A stretch of 64,000 nt of DNA from Roseibium algicola (GCF_001999245.1 NZ_CP019630.1:372001-436000), one strand, 5' to 3'; shown: positions 1 through 9,757, numbered from the stretch's first letter. The notes: generated by a model from the letters alone, not told the origin. Translations and numbers: made by a program.

Positions 1-31
1 ACTGCGACGAGAGCGTTAAACCGTCGTGTTC

Positions 32-691
32 CTAAGGAATAAACGAGCGGATCTGCCTGAAGACCGAGTGGAACATTTCCTCGGTGAGGCGGCCTGTGTT
101 GGTGTTGTAGCGAGAGCAGTGATAACTGTCGAAAAGCGTCAGTCCAGTTCCGGGAAGCTCATGCCTTGCGCCGTGGGCAAAGGCGAAAGATGCCCGACGC
201 TGATCCAGGGCCGACAGAAATGTCTCATGCGCGATCCGGCCGAGAGCAAGCACAGCCTTGATCGACGGATTGGCATCCAGCGTCGACAAAAGATACGGGC
301 GGCAGGTCTTGATTTCCGCGCCGGTTGGCTTGTTCTGCGGCGGCAGGCAGCGCACCGCGTTGGTGATCATCGCATCCTTCAACTGCAGACCGTCGTCCGG
401 CCGGGCCTTATAGGTCCCTTCGGCAAAACCGAATTCGATCATGGTCTGGTAGAGGAGATCTCCCGCATAGTCCCCTGTAAAGGGGCGGCCCGTGCAGTTG
501 GCCCCTTTCATGCCCGGGGCCAGGCCGATGATCAGAAGACGCGGCGCGTCGGCTCCGAATGACGGAACCGGCGCGTTGTGCCAGTCGGGATAGGCAGCTT
601 TCAGCTCTTCACGCAGGGCAACAAGGCGGGGACAGGCCGGACAATCTGATGGGGGATCGACTGGCCCATGGTCTGCGATATAATCGGACAT
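32..691 (-). CDS. Uracil-DNA glycosylase family protein (family 5/UDGb type)
   Basis: 219-residue DNA repair glycosylase expected to excise uracil and related deaminated bases. An N-terminal Cys pair (CPACPRL, about residues 18-24) is compatible with the iron-sulfur cluster of family 4/5 enzymes. The first active-site motif reads GLAPGMKGANCTGRPFTGD (about 56-74) and the C-terminal motif is DSYHCSRYNTNTGRL (about 188-202), both typical of the UDGb group, which lacks the usual catalytic Asp/Asn. The stop lies just inside the window and the gene is complete. It is followed on the same strand, upstream, by the NYN protein with a 14-bp gap, so the two are probably co-transcribed. Family 4 is the main alternative. 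Confidence 0.85.
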   Translation of the reverse strand: MSDYIADHGPVDPPSDCPACPRLVALREELKAAYPDWHNAPVPSFGADAPRLLIIGLAPGMKGANCTGRPFTGDYAGDLLYQTMIEFGFAEGTYKARPDDGLQLKDAMITNAVRCLPPQNKPTGAEIKTCRPYLLSTLDANPSIKAVLALGRIAHETFLSALDQRRASFAFAHGARHELPGTGLTLFDSYHCSRYNTNTGRLTEEMFHSVFRQIRSFIP

Positions 692-705
692 TGCCCGATC
701 AAGCC

Positions 706-1299
706 TCAGTAGTCGTCGTCCTCGTCGTCTTCATCGACTTGCGCGGGGGTCTGCGGACGGGCAGGACGTTCGGACGGATCGCGGCCGATCTTGTTGGCAA
801 GGCTGGCCAGATCGATGAAATGGTCGGCTTGGCGACGCAGGTCGTCAGCGATCATCGGCGGCTGGGTCTTCAAGGTCGAAACCACGCTCACCTTGCGGCC
901 CTTGCGCTGCAGCGCCTCAACCAGGGAGCGGAAATCGCCGTCGCCCGAGAACAGCACCACGTGATCAACGGACTCGACCAGTTCCATGGCATCGACGGCA
1001 AGTTCAATGTCCATGTTGCCTTTCACCTTGCGGCGGCCGGCACTGTCGACAAATTCCTTCACCGGTTTGGTGATGACCTTGTAGCCGTTATAGTCAAGCC
1101 AATCGATCAGCGGACGGATGGAGGAATACTCCTGATCTTCGATCAGCGCGGTGTAATAGTACGCCCGCAGGAGATACGCCTGTCCCTGGAACTCTTTCAG
1201 CAAACGTTTGTAGTCGATGTCAAAACCAATTGCCTTGGCCGTTGAGTACAAGTTCGCTCCATCAATGAACAAAGCAACTTTTTCTCGAGCGTCAAACAT
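706..1299 (-). CDS. NYN-domain (LabA/DUF88) putative ribonuclease
   Basis: 197 residues. The start VALFIDGANLY carries the first conserved Asp of the NYN (PIN-like) nuclease fold. Further acidic residues are in KGNMDIELAVDAMEL (about 114-128) and VLFSGDGDFRSLVEAL (about 138-153), giving the expected four-Asp metal site. The tail is low complexity and acidic (DEDDEDDDY). The family is thought to act on RNA, but this member's substrate is unknown. In alphaproteobacteria this gene is usually found beside rpoZ and rsh, as it is here, where it faces away from them. Confidence 0.85.
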   Translation of the reverse strand: MFDAREKVALFIDGANLYSTAKAIGFDIDYKRLLKEFQGQAYLLRAYYYTALIEDQEYSSIRPLIDWLDYNGYKVITKPVKEFVDSAGRRKVKGNMDIELAVDAMELVESVDHVVLFSGDGDFRSLVEALQRKGRKVSVVSTLKTQPPMIADDLRRQADHFIDLASLANKIGRDPSERPARPQTPAQVDEDDEDDDY

Positions 1300-1699
1300 C
1301 TTATTTGAAACCTTTCCGAGTCATACACGTCGCTCTTGCAATTTGGCGTAGAAGGAACCGGCTTCCCGCGACCAATTCCAGGCGCACTCTATAAGGCGAC
1401 GCATATTTTGCTGTAAGTTTACCGCGTATTCCGTGGCGTCACACAGCTTATCGTTTTGTTTTGTCAACGGCCTTCTGATTCTGAAAAGGGCCGTTACTAG
1501 TGGCCTACACCATAATATTGGAGTGCCGCAATGCAAAAGCGAGTAGCGTGCGCCAAATCAGGCAAAAAAACCGCGGATTCTTTGCCTATGCGTTCCGGTA
1601 TCTGACCTCCTCCTCTCAAATTTGACAAGGGGTTGCTTTTTGGAAACGTGAACACTATACGCTGTTTCTTCAAGTTCCTTAAGCCTATGGAGACGTCGA
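1300..1699. other. 400-bp intergenic region between the NYN gene and rpoZ
   Basis: Divergent control region. A 71-codon open frame on the minus strand (1321-1536) has no recognisable similarity and no convincing ribosome site, so it is not called. A candidate rpoZ promoter is given separately. No RNA gene was recognised. Confidence 0.5.
1633..1660 (+). promoter_or_regulatory. Candidate promoter of rpoZ-rsh
   Basis: TTGCTT (1633-1638) and CTATAC (1655-1660) are 16 bp apart. CTATAc-type -10 boxes are common in Rhizobiales-like promoters. The implied transcript start near 1667 leaves a short leader before rpoZ at 1700. A TTGACA at 1622-1627 is too far from this -10 to pair with it. Judged by eye only. 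Confidence 0.4.
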
Positions 1700-2101
1700 A
1701 TGGCGCGCGTGACCGTCGAGGACTGCATCGACAAGGTCGAAAACCGGTTTGAGCTGGTGCTGCTTGCTGCGCATCGCGCTCGCATGATCTCGAGCGGCTC
1801 GCCGCTGACCATTGACCGTGACAACGACAAAAACCCCGTTGTTGCGCTTCGCGAGATTGCCGAGCAGACCGTCAGCCCGGAAGACATGAAAGAGGACCTG
1901 ATCCACTCGCTGCAGAAATATGTGGAAGTGGATGAGCCCGAGGCCGAAGCCGTGCCGATGGTTCCGTCCTCGAACCAGCATCAGATGACGCAGGTCAACA
2001 ACGTTGACGACAGCGCGGTCGAATTCGACCGCATGTCGGAAGAAGACCTTCTGCGCGGCCTCGAAGGCCTCGTTCCGCCGGAGCGGACCGACGACGTCTG
2101 A
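1700..2101 (+). CDS. rpoZ: RNA polymerase omega subunit
   Basis: 133 residues. It begins [20 protein letters not shown] and continues with the conserved [12 protein letters not shown] and [16 protein letters not shown] segments, the signature of omega, which helps assemble the beta-prime subunit and contributes to the (p)ppGpp site of RNA polymerase. The C-terminal half is acidic and variable, the usual alphaproteobacterial extension. A GGAG (1689-1692) lies 7 bases before the ATG. It is followed directly by rsh, the (p)ppGpp synthetase, a widely conserved pairing. Confidence 0.97.
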   Translation: MARVTVEDCIDKVENRFELVLLAAHRARMISSGSPLTIDRDNDKNPVVALREIAEQTVSPEDMKEDLIHSLQKYVEVDEPEAEAVPMVPSSNQHQMTQVNNVDDSAVEFDRMSEEDLLRGLEGLVPPERTDDV

Positions 2102-2209
2102 TTTGAGTTCACAAGTTCGTCTGAAGCGCGACGGGGTTTCCCCGGCGCTTCGGGCGATTTTTGTCTGTCCCGCTGATGTCTCAGCCGTTTGCCAGGGTCG
2201 GTTGCGGCC

Positions 2210-4456
2210 ATGATGCGTCAATACGAACTCGTTGAACGAGTTACGCGCTACAATCCGGACGCCGACGAAGCCTTGCTCAACAAGGCTTACGTCTATGCCA
2301 TGCAAAAGCATGGTACCCAGACGCGTGCGTCTGGCGACCCCTACTTCTCCCATCCGCTTGAAGTTGCCGCGATCCTCACGGACCTGCGCCTGGACGACGC
2401 CACCATTGCCGTTGCCTTGCTGCATGACACGATCGAGGACACCGACGCGACCCGGGCCGAGATCGACTCCCTGTTCGGCGAGGAAATCGGCAAGCTGGTC
2501 GAAGGCCTGACAAAGATCAAGCGCCTGGACCTGGTTTCACAGAAGGCCAAGCAGGCAGAAAACTTCCGCAAGCTTCTGCTTGCGATTGCCGATGACGTCC
2601 GCGTGCTTCTGGTCAAGCTGGCTGACCGTCTGCACAACATGCGCACGCTCCACCACATGCCGGAGCACAAGCGTGGGCGGATCGCGGAAGAAACGATGGA
2701 AATCTATGCGCCGCTCGCCGGACGCATGGGCATGCACGACATGCGCGAAGAGCTGGAAGACATTGCCTTCCATACGCTCAACCCCGAAGCTTATGAAACC
2801 ATCACCGACCGTCTGGTCGATCTGCGCGAACGCAACCGCGATCTGATCCTGGACATCGAGACAACGCTGACCGAACGCCTTAGCGAACGGGGAATGGCCG
2901 CCCTCGTGAAGGGCCGTGAAAAACGTCCCTACTCCATCTTTCGCAAGATGCAGCGAAAGGCTATCGGCTTCGAACAGCTGTCCGATATCTACGGGTTCCG
3001 CGTCACTGTCGGCACCGTGGAAGCCTGCTACCGCGTGCTGGGTGTCATTCACACGACCTGGCCGACCGTTCCCGGCCGGTTCAAGGACTATATCTCCACG
3101 CCCAAGCAGAACGACTACAAGTCGATCCACACCACGATTGTCGGACCGTCCCGCCAGCGTGTGGAACTGCAGATCCGGACCATTTCCATGGACCGGGTGG
3201 CGGAATACGGTATCGCCGCACACGCGCTTTACAAGGACGGCGAATTCGGCGGACGCAATATCGCCCGGCATACGGAAGACTGCCGCGCCTTCGAATGGCT
3301 GCGCCGCACGACCGAACTGCTGGCTCAGGGCGACACGCCGGAAGAATTCCTGGAAAACACCAAGCTGGAACTTTTCCATGACCAGGTCTTCTGCTTCAGC
3401 CCAAAGGGCCGTCTGATCGCCCTCCCCCGAGGTGCGACGCCGATCGATTTCGCCTATGCGGTTCATACCGGTATCGGCAACACATGTGTCGGCTGCAAGA
3501 TCAACGGCAAGATCATGCCGCTGGTGACCGAGCTGCATAACGGCGACGAGGTCGAAATCATCCGTTCGCCCGCGCAGACCCCGCCACCGGCCTGGGAAGC
3601 GATTGCCGTTACCGGCAAGGCCCGCGCCGCGATCCGCCGCGCCACCAGGGAATCCGTGCGCAAGCAATATGGAGCCCTTGGCGAACATATTCTGAAGCGT
3701 GCATTCGCCAGAGCTGAAAAAGCCTATTCGGAAGACCTGCTGGAAGCGATCCTCGATCTCCTGCACCAGGCCAGCGTCGCCGACTTGCTGGCGGCCGTCG
3801 GACGCGGGGATCTTTCCGCCCAACTGGTTCTGAAATCGGCTCACCCGGACTATCAGGACGAGCGCGTTGCCATTTCCGGCCCGCCACTGGAAGAAGGCTG
3901 GTTCGGCCTGAAACAGGGCCACGGACTGAAGTTCCGCATTCCGCCCGGCGAACTGGATGCAGACAAGGCAGCTGCCGGCGAGAGTGGCGAGCCTGAAGAA
4001 GGTCCTGCCCTTCCCATTCGTGGTCTGTCCGGCGACATCCCGGTTACTTTTGCTCCCGATGGCGGTGCTGTTCCCGGCGACCGTATCGTCGGCATCTTGA
4101 CCCCGTCCGAAGGACTGACCATCTATCCAATACAATCGCCGTCCCTGAAGGAATTCGACGACCAGACGGAGCGCTGGGTCGACGTTCGCTGGGACATCGA
4201 CGTCAACAATCCGGAACGGTTCCCAGCACGTCTGGACATTTCGGCTGCAAACGAACCTGGTTCCCTGGCAACCATCGCGCAGGTGATCGGCGAAAACAGC
4301 GGCAACATCGACAACGTCAAGATGATGCAGCGAGCCTCGGACTTCCATCAGATGATCATCGATCTTGAAGTCTGGGACCTGAAACACCTGAACAGGATCA
4401 TAAATCAGCTGCGAACCAAGCCTAATGTTTCCAGCGTCAGCCGTGTGAACGGCTAG
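2210..4456 (+). CDS. rsh: Bifunctional (p)ppGpp synthetase/hydrolase (Rsh, RelA/SpoT family)
   Basis: About 748 residues. The alarmone enzyme that makes (p)ppGpp from GTP/GDP and ATP and also hydrolyses it. Order: HD hydrolase domain (ALLHDTIEDT near residue 70; KLADRLHNMRTL near 138), synthetase domain (YSIFRKMQRKAIGFEQLSDI near 240; DYKSIHTTIVG near 305), TGS domain (VFCFSPKGRLIALPRGATPI near 390) and a C-terminal ACT domain (LDISAANEPGSLATI near 670). Both catalytic halves look intact, as expected where one Rsh does both jobs. I start at the ATG ATG at 2210/2213, matching family proteins that begin MMRQYELVERV. A TTG 21 bases upstream is open but less likely. Confidence 0.95.
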   Translation: MMRQYELVERVTRYNPDADEALLNKAYVYAMQKHGTQTRASGDPYFSHPLEVAAILTDLRLDDATIAVALLHDTIEDTDATRAEIDSLFGEEIGKLVEGLTKIKRLDLVSQKAKQAENFRKLLLAIADDVRVLLVKLADRLHNMRTLHHMPEHKRGRIAEETMEIYAPLAGRMGMHDMREELEDIAFHTLNPEAYETITDRLVDLRERNRDLILDIETTLTERLSERGMAALVKGREKRPYSIFRKMQRKAIGFEQLSDIYGFRVTVGTVEACYRVLGVIHTTWPTVPGRFKDYISTPKQNDYKSIHTTIVGPSRQRVELQIRTISMDRVAEYGIAAHALYKDGEFGGRNIARHTEDCRAFEWLRRTTELLAQGDTPEEFLENTKLELFHDQVFCFSPKGRLIALPRGATPIDFAYAVHTGIGNTCVGCKINGKIMPLVTELHNGDEVEIIRSPAQTPPPAWEAIAVTGKARAAIRRATRESVRKQYGALGEHILKRAFARAEKAYSEDLLEAILDLLHQASVADLLAAVGRGDLSAQLVLKSAHPDYQDERVAISGPPLEEGWFGLKQGHGLKFRIPPGELDADKAAAGESGEPEEGPALPIRGLSGDIPVTFAPDGGAVPGDRIVGILTPSEGLTIYPIQSPSLKEFDDQTERWVDVRWDIDVNNPERFPARLDISAANEPGSLATIAQVIGENSGNIDNVKMMQRASDFHQMIIDLEVWDLKHLNRIINQLRTKPNVSSVSRVNG

Positions 4457-4565
4457 ATTACAAACGGTAGCAGGCACATAAGGACAAGGCGGCTTGCCGG
4501 TGAGTGACACAGCCGCTTGACCATGGAAGACCCGCCGCCGCCAAAGAATTTGAGGGGATCTGATA

Positions 4566-5147
4566 ATGACACGCGATGAAGTTCTGGCCGTATTCCGCGA
4601 GGCCGGCGCCTTTCTGGAGGGGCACTTCATTCTGACCTCCGGTCTGCGCAGCCCGGTATTTCTGCAGAAGGCCCGCGTGTTCATGTATCCGGACAAGACG
4701 GAAAAGCTCTGCAAGGCACTCGCCGACAAGATCCGCGCCTCCGGCCTGGGCCAGATCGACTACATCGTATCTCCGGCGCTCGGTGGTCTTATTCCGGGCT
4801 ACGAAACCGCCCGCCATCTTGGCGTTCCCGCCATGTGGGTGGAGCGCGAGGACGGGGAGTTTCGGCTGCGCCGCTTCGAAATGCCGCAAGGCGCCCGTGT
4901 CATTGTTGTAGAGGATATTGTCACGACCGGCCTATCGAGTCGGGAAACGGTAACCTCGTTGAAAGCTCTTGGTGCTGAAGTCCTCGGTGTTGCCTGCCTG
5001 ATCGACCGCTCCGGCGGCGAGGCTGACGCCTCGGTTCCGGTGATTGCTCTGGCAGAATACAAGGTTCCGGCCTATGAACCTGACAACCTGCCGCCGGAAC
5101 TTGCCGCCTTGCCAGCTGTCAAACCTGGCAGCCGCGGACTGAGCTGA
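4566..5147 (+). CDS. pyrE: Orotate phosphoribosyltransferase
   Basis: 193 residues. Converts orotate and PRPP to OMP in pyrimidine synthesis. The PRPP-binding motif [14 protein letters not shown] (about 116-129) is clear, as is the N-terminal [20 protein letters not shown] typical of the shorter alphaproteobacterial PyrE group. The ribosome site GAGGGG sits 8 bases before the ATG. It follows rsh after about 110 bp in the common rpoZ-rsh-pyrE order and is followed after 30 bp by the DUF2062 gene. Confidence 0.95.
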   Translation: MTRDEVLAVFREAGAFLEGHFILTSGLRSPVFLQKARVFMYPDKTEKLCKALADKIRASGLGQIDYIVSPALGGLIPGYETARHLGVPAMWVEREDGEFRLRRFEMPQGARVIVVEDIVTTGLSSRETVTSLKALGAEVLGVACLIDRSGGEADASVPVIALAEYKVPAYEPDNLPPELAALPAVKPGSRGLS

Positions 5148-5177
5148 ACGATAAAAGACGGGAACGAACCTTAGACC

Positions 5178-5792
5178 ATGCTGTTTCGCCGGAGAAATAG
5201 GCCAACACGGATTGAGCGACTGCGCGTTGCCGTCTGGCCCCGGAACAGCTGGGCGCGGTCGACCCGCTATTTCGGCAAGCGCGTCTTGCGCCTCACGGCG
5301 ACACCCCACGCGATTGCCCTTGGCTTTGCCGCGGGCGCCTTCGCTTCATGCACACCTCTTGTCGGCTTCCATTTCCTGACCGCTTTCGCACTTGCCTACC
5401 TGGTGCGCGGCAACATGATAGCAGCAGCGCTTGGAACTTCCGTCGGCAATCCACTGACGTTCCCGTTCATTTGGGCCTTCACCTTCAAAATCGGACAGTG
5501 GATCATCCACGGGCGCGCTCCAAAGGCGGACCCGCATCAGGTTCACCAGCAGTTTCAGCAAGGTCTTTTCGAAAAATCTCTCGACGCGCTCTGGCCAATG
5601 CTCAAACCGATGTTCATCGGTGCGGTTCCTCTTGGATTGATCGTTGGAACGGTCTCCTATGTGGTCGTTTACAAGAGCGTCGAGGTCTACCAGCGCCGCC
5701 GCAGAAACAAGCTGGCCGACAAGGGCGCCGGCAAACATGGCCGTTTGTTCCCTGCCCCGGGCAACACTGTCGAAGAAGACGGCAGCGCTTGA
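5178..5792 (+). CDS. DUF2062 domain membrane protein
   Basis: 204 residues. A basic N-terminus with several Arg is followed by the DUF2062 core: a short first hydrophobic segment with PHAIALGFAAGAFASCTPLV (about 45-64), then FHFLTAFALAYLVRGNMIAA and GTSVGNPLTFPFIWAFTFKI, then a further hydrophobic helix near 155-175 (FIGAVPLGLIVGTVSYVVVY). The tail is basic and soluble. The family is widespread and uncharacterised. In alphaproteobacteria it commonly sits between pyrE and acpS, as here. No function is assigned. Confidence 0.85.
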   Translation: MLFRRRNRPTRIERLRVAVWPRNSWARSTRYFGKRVLRLTATPHAIALGFAAGAFASCTPLVGFHFLTAFALAYLVRGNMIAAALGTSVGNPLTFPFIWAFTFKIGQWIIHGRAPKADPHQVHQQFQQGLFEKSLDALWPMLKPMFIGAVPLGLIVGTVSYVVVYKSVEVYQRRRRNKLADKGAGKHGRLFPAPGNTVEEDGSA

Positions 5793-5864
5793 TTTTCGAG
5801 GACCACCTGTCCAACTAAGACCGGGACCAAGAACCCATCCCGCCGCAACCTGGAAAGCAAGGCC

Positions 5865-6296
5865 ATGATCCTTGGAATTGGCAGCGATCTGATCGATATC
5901 CGCCGGATCGAGAAAACACTCGAAAGATTCGGCGAGCGCTTTACCAACCGGGTCTTCACCGAAATCGAGCGGACAAAATCTGACAAGCGCGCCGAGCGCG
6001 CTGCATCCTATGCAAAACGGTTTGCGGCCAAGGAAGCCTGCTCGAAGGCACTTGGCAGCGGCATTCGCATGGGAGTCGCCTGGCGGGAAATGGGCGTGGT
6101 GAACCTTCCTTCCGGCAAACCCACCATTGCCCTGACCGGTGGCGCTGCCGAACGATTGCAGGCAATGGCGCCTGCCGGTTTCAGGACCACCATTGATCTG
6201 ACCATTACGGATGATTATCCGCTTGCGCAGGCATTTGTCGTGATTTCGGCGTGGCCGACCGACTGGCCCGAGCCGCAAAAGGCGGATTCCCCCTGA
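5865..6296 (+). CDS. acpS: Holo-[acyl-carrier-protein] synthase
   Basis: 143 residues. Transfers the 4'-phosphopantetheine arm of CoA to apo-ACP. The N-terminal [20 protein letters not shown] contains the metal-binding Asp of AcpS, and [15 protein letters not shown] (about 49-63) carries the second acidic metal ligand (KEA motif). Length agrees with the family. It lies upstream of lepB, rnc and era on the same strand, the classic alphaproteobacterial order. Confidence 0.95.
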   Translation: MILGIGSDLIDIRRIEKTLERFGERFTNRVFTEIERTKSDKRAERAASYAKRFAAKEACSKALGSGIRMGVAWREMGVVNLPSGKPTIALTGGAAERLQAMAPAGFRTTIDLTITDDYPLAQAFVVISAWPTDWPEPQKADSP

Positions 6297-6411
6297 AAGC
6301 CCTGCCTTAAGGGCCTTCCTCTCATTGCGTCGGCAGGCGCTAGCGGATAAGAGTCCGGCTGTGAAAGGCGCTGCCGAACAGAACGCCGGACGATTTTGAT
6401 CAAGGGACAAG

Positions 6412-7164
6412 ATGAGCGTGACGGAAAACAAGAAGGATAAGGACAGCGGCCTCGCCGAAACCATCAAGGTTATTGTCCAGGCGCTGTTGCTTGCCCTGAT
6501 CGTGCGAACATTCCTGTTCCAGCCGTTCAACATTCCGTCCGGCTCGATGAAGGACACCTTGCTGGTTGGCGACTATCTGTTCGTCTCCAAATACAGCTAC
6601 GGATATTCCCGCTTTTCCTTCCCTTTCGGCCTGGGCCCGTTCAGCGGCCGGATCTGGTCCGCCGAGCCAGAGCGGGGAGATGTCGCCGTTTTCAAGCTGC
6701 CGACCGATACGTCCATTGACTACATCAAGCGCGTGATCGGCCTGCCGGGCGATACCATCCAGGTCATCGAGGGCGTGGTGCATATCAACGGCGAACCGGT
6801 CAAACGCGAGCGGATCGACGACTACATCGAACAATCGCCCTCTGGTCTCGTACGTCGGGTGCCGCGCTATCGGGAAACCCTGCCAAACGGCGTTTCTTAT
6901 GAAACCCTGGACCTGACCACGCGCGGAGAGGTGGACAACACCCGCGAGTACAAGGTGCCCGAAGGCCATTACTTCATGATGGGCGACAACCGCGACAACT
7001 CCATCGACAGCCGTTATCTGAACAGGGTCGGCTACGTTCCGTTCGAAAACTTCATGGGCCGTGCCGAAATCCTGTTCTTCTCCGTCAAGGACGGAACTCC
7101 TGCCTGGCATATCTGGTCCTGGCCGTGGAGCGTTCGATGGGAACGGATTGGCCGGACACTCTAA
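6412..7164 (+). CDS. lepB: Signal peptidase I
   Basis: 250 residues. Inner-membrane serine protease that removes signal peptides from exported proteins. One N-terminal membrane segment (IKVIVQALLLALIVRTFLF, about 20-38) leads into the nucleophile box PSGSMKDTLLVGD, where the Ser before Met is the catalytic residue. The general-base Lys is in YIKRVIGLPGD (about 104-114), and box E is GDNRDNSIDSR (about 190-200). All catalytic elements are present, in contrast to the second homologue at 9758-10432. Followed by rnc after 36 bp. Confidence 0.96.
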   Translation: MSVTENKKDKDSGLAETIKVIVQALLLALIVRTFLFQPFNIPSGSMKDTLLVGDYLFVSKYSYGYSRFSFPFGLGPFSGRIWSAEPERGDVAVFKLPTDTSIDYIKRVIGLPGDTIQVIEGVVHINGEPVKRERIDDYIEQSPSGLVRRVPRYRETLPNGVSYETLDLTTRGEVDNTREYKVPEGHYFMMGDNRDNSIDSRYLNRVGYVPFENFMGRAEILFFSVKDGTPAWHIWSWPWSVRWERIGRTL

Positions 7165-7200
7165 CCGGGGCTTTGGCGGAACGCCGCCGAAGCAGGCTGC

Positions 7201-7911
7201 ATGAAAAGACAACTGCATCAACCAGGTCCGATTTCGGCCCTGAAAACGGCACTGCAATACGAGTTTCGGGACCTGGAACTCCTGCGGGTCGCGCTGACCC
7301 ATGCCAGTGCCCTTGCACCGTCTGAAACAGTAGCGGGCAGTTATCAGCGTCTGGAGTTCCTTGGCGACCGGGTTCTCGGCCTCGTGATAGCTTCCATGCT
7401 GCACAAGCATTTTCCCAAGGCTGACGAAGGTGAGTTGGCGCGGCGCTTCAACCATATGGTCAAGCGCGAAACCTGCGCGGAAATCGCCCAGGAACTTGGT
7501 GTCGGCGATGCGATGCGCATCGGGCTTGCAGAAGCACAGACCGGGGGCAGGAAGAAAACTGCCCTGCTCGCCGATATTTGCGAGTCGGTCATTGCCGCGA
7601 TTTACCTGGACGGCGGGTTTGAGGCGGCCGAAAGCTTCATTACGCGCCTTTGGGAGCCGCGTATGCTATCCTGGTCGGGTCCACTGCGCGACGCCAAGAC
7701 AACGCTGCAGGAATGGGCACAATCGAAGAGCCTGCCGACACCGCGATATGATGTAACAGGCCGGGACGGACCGGACCACGCACCGAATTTCACCGTGTCG
7801 GTGACCGTTCAGGGACTGCCGCCAGGCGAAGGCAAGGGTGGCTCCAAACGGATTGCGGAACAGAATGCGGCAGAGGCCGTATTGCGCCGGGAAGGCGTCT
7901 GGAAGGAATAA
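7201..7911 (+). CDS. rnc: Ribonuclease III
   Basis: 236 residues. Cleaves double-stranded RNA during rRNA processing and mRNA decay. The signature RLEFLGDRVLGLVIA is at about 50-64, and the second acidic cluster is ADICESVIAAIYLDGG near 122-137, supplying the catalytic Glu and Asp. The C-terminal double-stranded-RNA-binding domain (TTLQEWAQSK to KRIAEQNAAEAVLRR) occupies about 165-230. ATG start at 7201. Only 6 bp separate it from era, so the two are very likely translated from one message. Confidence 0.96.
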   Translation: MKRQLHQPGPISALKTALQYEFRDLELLRVALTHASALAPSETVAGSYQRLEFLGDRVLGLVIASMLHKHFPKADEGELARRFNHMVKRETCAEIAQELGVGDAMRIGLAEAQTGGRKKTALLADICESVIAAIYLDGGFEAAESFITRLWEPRMLSWSGPLRDAKTTLQEWAQSKSLPTPRYDVTGRDGPDHAPNFTVSVTVQGLPPGEGKGGSKRIAEQNAAEAVLRREGVWKE

Positions 7912-7917
7912 GACAGC

Positions 7918-8925
7918 TTGAACGATAACACGACCAACGATGGTCCGATGGACGAAGATGACGACAACGGCTTTCAGGCCCCCACCGGCCGATTTGACAT
8001 GCCGCTGCCTGAGCCGCTGCCGGAGATGCCCGCTGATACCAAGGCGGGTTTCATTGCCCTGATAGGCGCGCCCAATGCCGGCAAATCGACGCTGATCAAT
8101 CAGCTTGTCGGCACCAAGGTCTCCATCGTTACGCACAAGGTGCAGACAACACGCACCATTGTGCGCGGCGTGGCCATGCACGGCGCGGCACAGCTGGTGT
8201 TCATCGACACGCCGGGCATTTTCAAGCCCAAGCGCCGGCTCGATCGCGCCATGGTCGACACCGCCTGGGGCGGTGCGCGCGATGCCGACCTGATCGCGCT
8301 TCTGGTCGATGCCCGCAAAGGCCTGACCGAGGAAGTGGAGAACATCCTCAAGCGCCTGTCCAGCCAGCAGGCACCGAAGGTTCTGATCCTCAACAAGACC
8401 GATGTCGCCAAGCGTGAAAAACTTCTTCAGCTGGCGCAGAAGATCAACGAATTCGTCTCTTTTGAAGAAACCTTCATGGTATCGGCTCTGACCGGCGACG
8501 GCACCGAGACCATCCTGGACTATTTCGCGTCCAAGGTTCCGGACGGCCCCTGGCTCTTTCCGGAAGACCAGCCGTCGGACCTGCCCCTGCGCATTCTTGC
8601 GGCCGAAATCACCCGCGAAAAGCTGTTCGAGCGCCTGCATGAGGAACTGCCCTATATCTCCACCGTGGAGACGGAACAGTGGCAGGCCCGCAAGGACGGG
8701 TCGGCCCGGATCGAACAGACCATCTACGTGGAGCGGGACAGCCAGAAGTCCATCGTGCTCGGTAAACGCGGACAGACGATCAAGGCGATTTCACAGTCAG
8801 CGCGCAAAGAGCTCTCGGAAATCATCGAAGCTCCCGTTCATCTGTTCCTGTTCGTGAAGGTTCGGGAGAACTGGGCGGACGATCCGGAGCGTTACCGGGA
8901 AATGGGACTGGAATTTCCGAAATAA
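7918..8925 (+). CDS. era: GTPase Era
   Basis: 335 residues. Ribosome-assembly GTPase that binds 16S rRNA. P-loop GAPNAGKSTLIN (about 51-62), G2/G3 region FIDTPGIFKPKRR (about 98-110) and G4 NKTDVAKREK (about 160-169) are intact, followed by a C-terminal KH domain (SIVLGKRGQTIKAISQSAR, about 278-296). The likely start is a TTG 6 bp after rnc, with AAGGA upstream. An in-frame ATG about 10 codons later is possible. The 40-residue acidic N-terminal extension before the GTPase core is longer than in many Era proteins but usual in this class. Confidence 0.95.
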   Translation: MNDNTTNDGPMDEDDDNGFQAPTGRFDMPLPEPLPEMPADTKAGFIALIGAPNAGKSTLINQLVGTKVSIVTHKVQTTRTIVRGVAMHGAAQLVFIDTPGIFKPKRRLDRAMVDTAWGGARDADLIALLVDARKGLTEEVENILKRLSSQQAPKVLILNKTDVAKREKLLQLAQKINEFVSFEETFMVSALTGDGTETILDYFASKVPDGPWLFPEDQPSDLPLRILAAEITREKLFERLHEELPYISTVETEQWQARKDGSARIEQTIYVERDSQKSIVLGKRGQTIKAISQSARKELSEIIEAPVHLFLFVKVRENWADDPERYREMGLEFPK

Positions 8926-8984
8926 TTTGCGCGGATCGCCGAATCCGTCAAACTCCCGGCCTGACATGAAACGGGAAACGGCCC

Positions 8985-9740
8985 TTGGAATGGAGCGGAC
9001 GCGGCGTGGTGCTGACCACCCGCAAACACGGCGAAAACGATGTCATTCTGGAGACCATGACGCTGGATCATGGCCGCCACCTCGGCCTTGTGCGTGGTGG
9101 TCGTTCCCGGCGGCACCGGCCTGTCCTGCAGCCCGGCAACGAGCTAACCCTCACCTGGAAGGCGCGCCTTTCCGACCATCTTGGTCAGTATCACATAGAG
9201 CCGGAAACCCTGCGAGCGGGTGACCTCATGACCAGCAGTCTCGGTCTGGCCGCGCTTCAGCATCTGGCCTTTCTGCTTCGCCTCCTGCCCGAAAGACATG
9301 CCTACCCGAGACTGTTCAATGCGCTGACCGTGGTTCTGGACCATCTGGAGGCTTCGGACGCGGCAGCCGCGCTTCTGATCCGTTTCGAGCTTGAGGTGTT
9401 GCGCGACCTCGGCATCGGTCTCGATCTTTCGTCCTGCGCCGCCACCGGCAGCAACGAAGACCTTGCCTATGTCTCACCAAAATCCGCCCGTGCGGTCTGC
9501 CGGGAAGCCGGCACGCCCTACCATGACCGCCTGCTGCCCCTGCCCGGCTTTCTTCTTGAGGGGCAACGACAGGCCGGCAGTGAGCTAACCTGGGCCGATG
9601 TTACCCAGGGGTTCGACCTGACAAGCTTTTTTCTGAACAGATACCTGCAGGAACATGGCACCAGGGACGGCGGCACGCGAAGCCAGGTACTCTCCGCCCT
9701 TGAGAAGCGTTACCGAACCGAATTTCCCTGGAATTTCTGA
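8985..9740 (+). CDS. recO: DNA repair protein RecO
   Basis: 251 residues. RecF-pathway protein that helps load RecA onto SSB-coated single-stranded DNA. The N-terminal OB-fold segment has the typical MEW...GVVLTTRKHGENDVIL and the glycine/arginine stretch LVRGGRSRRHRPVLQPG. The helical C-terminal domain follows. The start appears to be TTG (8985), because the conserved MEW that opens the family lies exactly there and no ATG is suitable. Last gene of the acpS-lepB-rnc-era-recO run, convergent with the second lepB homologue. Confidence 0.93.
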   Translation: MEWSGRGVVLTTRKHGENDVILETMTLDHGRHLGLVRGGRSRRHRPVLQPGNELTLTWKARLSDHLGQYHIEPETLRAGDLMTSSLGLAALQHLAFLLRLLPERHAYPRLFNALTVVLDHLEASDAAAALLIRFELEVLRDLGIGLDLSSCAATGSNEDLAYVSPKSARAVCREAGTPYHDRLLPLPGFLLEGQRQAGSELTWADVTQGFDLTSFFLNRYLQEHGTRDGGTRSQVLSALEKRYRTEFPWNF

Positions 9741-9757
9741 AACTCCAGAAACACGCC

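Noticed and set aside
1321..1536. 71-codon minus-strand frame
   Set aside because: No similarity, no ribosome site, lies in a control region.
2537..4729. 730-codon open frame opposite rsh and pyrE
   Set aside because: Antisense to two certain genes; no ribosome site or family features.
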